A DNA stretch of 9,165 nucleotides, taken from the NCBI GenBank assembly GCA_903835275.1, contig CAILMK010000708.1, positions 1 through 9,165 of the forward strand. The letters run 5' to 3'. Below the pieces are notes generated by a model, which was not told where the DNA came from, did not search any database, and was given only the letters and a program-made list of their open reading frames with translations. Below are positions 6,826 to 9,165 of the stretch, piece by piece. A program made the translations under genes and the position numbers. The number at the start of each line of letters is the position of its first letter. Positions within the stretch are counted from its first letter, which is position 1. The DNA comes from an uncultured bacterium (GTDB taxonomy: Bacteria > Bacteroidota > Bacteroidia > CAILMK01).

Positions 6826-8235
6826 ATGCAAATACATTCCATCCCACAACTTACTGAAGAGTTTATACAGGTCAGGGAAAATCCGTCAATGGCTAAAGAT
6901 CTTTTCCAGCATATTTGGCAAAGTACCCTGGCGCTTCCAAAAGCAGAATTAAAGGTTTTGCTTTTGGAAATTCTGGATTGGGCAAGTGGAATAAAAAATG
7001 AATATCCACTGACATACATCGATGCCTTTTACAATATTGGATTCGTTGATTATCATGCTGAAAATTATGAAGCTGCGTTGCAGCAAATGGTAGACGCCCT
7101 GCCCCTTTATTCGGAAATAAATAATACTGAAGGAATTGCACGATGCAATATGACCATTGGTGGTATTTACCGGACCCTTGGGGAACTGGACCTTGCTCTG
7201 AAATATCTTTTGGAAGCAACCATAGAATTCGAGAAAACGAAGACACAAAACATGTTCCTTGGCATTTGTCATTACCAGCAGGCAGGCATTTACTACGAGG
7301 CGGGCAACTATATAGAATCCCTGAAACATTTTGAACGCTGTCATGAATACACGAAGGGTATTGTCCCTACTATGGAAGCATACGCCCTGGATGGTATGGG
7401 GGATGTTTACAGAAAACAAAAACAATATGACCTTGCCATTGAAAAATACGACGAGGCGAAAATCATTGTAAAAGACCAACCTGTTCTATATTCCAGAGTT
7501 ATCACAGATGTTGCCAGCTATTATTTTGAACTGGGAGATTATGAAGCAGCGATTGAAAACGCTGAAAACGCATTAGAGATAAGGAGGAAATTCAAAATCT
7601 TTGGCGGAGCTATTACAAACCTTTTGCAACTGGTTGATATTTTTGTTGTCCAGGAAAATTATGCTAAGGCGTTGGAAATTTTGAATGAAGCTCTTGAAAT
7701 TGCCGAATCCATAAAAGTGAAACCAAAAATATTCCAGATCCATAAAATGCTTTCAGACATCTATGGCAAACTTGGCGATCCTGAAAAACGTTTTTATCAT
7801 TTCGAAAAATATCATGAGATCAGTCAGGAGGTTTACAAGGAAGATGCCCAGAAGAAAGTAAAAAACATGGAGATGATCTTTGAGGCGGAACAGACTAAAA
7901 AGGAAAATGCCATCATCAAAGGACAGAAAATAGTTATTGAGAACAAGAATATAGAACTTCAGAAAACGATCGATGAATTAACCCTCACCAAGATCAGCAA
8001 AAAAGCAAAGGTGGTTACACTTGGCATAGCTGTTTTCCTGTTTATTTTTGAGGATGCGCTTCTTCACTTTGTGGTAGCGCCACATACGCATCATAGTTTT
8101 CTTATTTCACTGGGCGCAAACGGACTTGTTGTTTTTGCCCTTAAGCCTATAGAAAGCATTGTAGAGCATTATTTATTGCATCGCTTTGTGAAGCTGAATA
8201 AAGAATATGGAGTAATAACTACGGAAAATGTTTAA
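6826..8235 (+). CDS. TPR-repeat protein with coiled coil and C-terminal two-helix membrane anchor
   Basis: The 469-residue protein has no signal peptide (it starts MQIHSIPQLTEEFIQ). About seven tetratricopeptide repeats run from about 67 to 335, recognisable from pairs such as AGIYYEAGNYIESLKHFERC (153-172) and MGDVYRKQKQYDLAIEKYDE (191-210). A Lys/Glu-rich coiled coil follows (about 336-395), then two membrane helices (about 396-417 and 424-452) joined by a short loop APHTHH. Positive residues before the first (KISKKAK) and after the second (HRFVKLNK) helix put both ends, and the TPR domain, in the cytoplasm. TPRs bind peptides or partner proteins, so a membrane-tethered scaffold or sensor is plausible; no kinase, cyclase or DNA-binding domain is present. 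I chose ATG 6826 over TTG 6808 because of the promoter box. It is divergent from the DinB gene and ends 14 bp from a convergent gene. Confidence 0.88.
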   Translation: MQIHSIPQLTEEFIQVRENPSMAKDLFQHIWQSTLALPKAELKVLLLEILDWASGIKNEYPLTYIDAFYNIGFVDYHAENYEAALQQMVDALPLYSEINNTEGIARCNMTIGGIYRTLGELDLALKYLLEATIEFEKTKTQNMFLGICHYQQAGIYYEAGNYIESLKHFERCHEYTKGIVPTMEAYALDGMGDVYRKQKQYDLAIEKYDEAKIIVKDQPVLYSRVITDVASYYFELGDYEAAIENAENALEIRRKFKIFGGAITNLLQLVDIFVVQENYAKALEILNEALEIAESIKVKPKIFQIHKMLSDIYGKLGDPEKRFYHFEKYHEISQEVYKEDAQKKVKNMEMIFEAEQTKKENAIIKGQKIVIENKNIELQKTIDELTLTKISKKAKVVTLGIAVFLFIFEDALLHFVVAPHTHHSFLISLGANGLVVFALKPIESIVEHYLLHRFVKLNKEYGVITTENV

Positions 8236-8249
8236 ACGTATCAGATAAT

Positions 8250-9165
8250 TTATCTCTTCCAAACTTTCAATTTCAAACCGGAGATGATAAGTTTTCTACG
8301 AGGATAGTTATCCACCAATGCACACAACTGGTCTTCAGAACTTGCATTGGCATATAGATAACAGGTAAGGTAAATATCCTGCCAATCTTTCTTCCCGTTA
8401 ATGGCTCCTATACCAAAATCCATTACTTTCCAGGTATTTGCAATACCATTCAATTCCTTATCAATAACAAGGCTGATGAGTTTATAACCAATCCTGCTTT
8501 CATTGATATGTGTTGTCAGGCAAGCTTCAACTACGTATTCTGTATTCGGCGATAAATTCTTTATAGGTATACTTATCTTCGGCCATTCAGTTGTTTCCAG
8601 GCAAGGCGTTCCCTTATAATTTGAATTAAAGGTTTTTGAATCCAAATCACTCTCAAATAAAGGAGCGGAGGTGTCAGGATTGTTATTTTTAAACAAAGTC
8701 GCTTTCGTAAAAGGATCTGAATAAATGGCAGTGACATTTGAAGTAGGAAGCGAATCCTTTTCATTATCAAAAAAATAATAAAATTGCTGGCGCTTATTAA
8801 ATCCTTCCCGATGAAAACTCCTGAGCCAGTAAAGCTTTTTGTAAAACCTGTAGTAATTCATTTGCGGCTCCATTTTCCAGGTACAGCCAACATTCATATC
8901 CATGGCAGGATCCTGCTTATGAATTCCCTCAAGCCGATTGATCACTGTCTTAACTTTCGCATCATAGGACCATGTGAGGGCATAGGAAAGGTTAGCAGAA
9001 TAACCAAAATGAAGAACGCAACCCAAAGCACAAATAATGGCTATAAAAATAAATGAACAGTGCATTTGATAAAATAACCCGACCAGATAAACAAGCGGCA
9101 AAAGCAGTAATGGCCATGCAAACAGTATAAACCTTTCTATTGGAAAATCATTTTTCAAAAGGATA
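8250..9165 (-). CDS. C-terminal part of a membrane protein with extracytoplasmic domain (5' end outside window)
   Basis: The frame is open to the right edge: before the TTG at 9158-9156 it still reads Ile-Leu, there is no stop, leader or promoter box, so the true start lies outside and 304 codons are visible. Numbering from that TTG, two hydrophobic helices (about 10-31, FILFAWPLLLLPLVYLV; about 34-56, FIFIAIICALGCVL) precede a soluble region of about 245 residues. The first part has aromatic-rich stretches (NYYRFYKKLYWLRSF); the last 100 residues, from PNTEYVVEACL to LKLKVWKR, look like alternating beta strands, as in a jelly-roll. From memory the layout resembles the C-terminal part of Bacteroidota GT-C-type glycosyltransferase-like membrane proteins that continue into a periplasmic domain; that is a weak inference with no catalytic motif in view. 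It converges on the TPR gene. Confidence 0.75.
   Translation of the reverse strand, partial: ILLKNDFPIERFILFAWPLLLLPLVYLVGLFYQMHCSFIFIAIICALGCVLHFGYSANLSYALTWSYDAKVKTVINRLEGIHKQDPAMDMNVGCTWKMEPQMNYYRFYKKLYWLRSFHREGFNKRQQFYYFFDNEKDSLPTSNVTAIYSDPFTKATLFKNNNPDTSAPLFESDLDSKTFNSNYKGTPCLETTEWPKISIPIKNLSPNTEYVVEACLTTHINESRIGYKLISLVIDKELNGIANTWKVMDFGIGAINGKKDWQDIYLTCYLYANASSEDQLCALVDNYPRRKLIISGLKLKVWKR

Noticed and set aside
6893..7479. Minus-strand open frames inside the TPR gene (6893-7246, 6949-7479)
   Set aside because: Shadow frames of the TPR repeats, which are continuous and well formed on the plus strand.

Overview
The window looks like a chromosomal segment of a Bacteroidota bacterium, perhaps of the Chitinophagales/Sphingobacteriales type; the order is inference. 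Three things point there: a 1635-residue secreted protein ends in a type IX secretion (T9SS) C-terminal sorting domain, a system confined essentially to this phylum; the start regions carry TAnnTTTG-like -7 promoter elements instead of TATAAT boxes; and no start codon has a Shine-Dalgarno sequence, only A-rich or very short leaders.

Layout, left to right. Positions 1-277 hold no convincing gene; they contain a GC-richer island with an imperfect hairpin. lipB (278-982, minus) encodes the octanoyltransferase of lipoate biosynthesis. It is divergent from a very large plus-strand gene (1096-6003) for a secreted multidomain protein: signal peptide, two tandem copies of a [parallel beta-helix + CARDB-like] module, four Ig/PKD-like domains with regularly spaced cysteine pairs, a PKD domain and the T9SS sorting domain. 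A 226-bp convergent gap follows, with two overlapping small hairpins and a strong symmetrical terminator (6161-6202) that can serve both the large gene and the minus-strand DinB-family gene (6230-6748). The DinB gene is divergent from a plus-strand gene (6826-8235) for a cytoplasmic TPR protein tethered by a C-terminal two-helix membrane hairpin. Their 77-bp intergenic region carries promoter-like boxes in both directions and a perfect 7-bp-arm inverted repeat abutting the TPR start codon. The last gene (minus, 8250 to the right edge) converges on the TPR gene with 14 bp between stops and is open at its 5' end, so only its C-terminal part is visible: two membrane helices and an extracytoplasmic domain.

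The genes alternate in strand and show no operon, so they do not obviously form one pathway: one core-metabolism gene, one cell-surface/secreted protein, one DinB-fold protein, one TPR membrane scaffold or sensor and one envelope membrane protein. I see no mobile element, CRISPR array, RNA gene or defence cassette. The most notable items are the duplicated architecture and cysteine periodicity of the T9SS substrate, the inverted topology of the TPR protein, the palindrome at its start codon, and -7 boxes only 4-5 nt from two start codons, which suggest leaderless transcripts.
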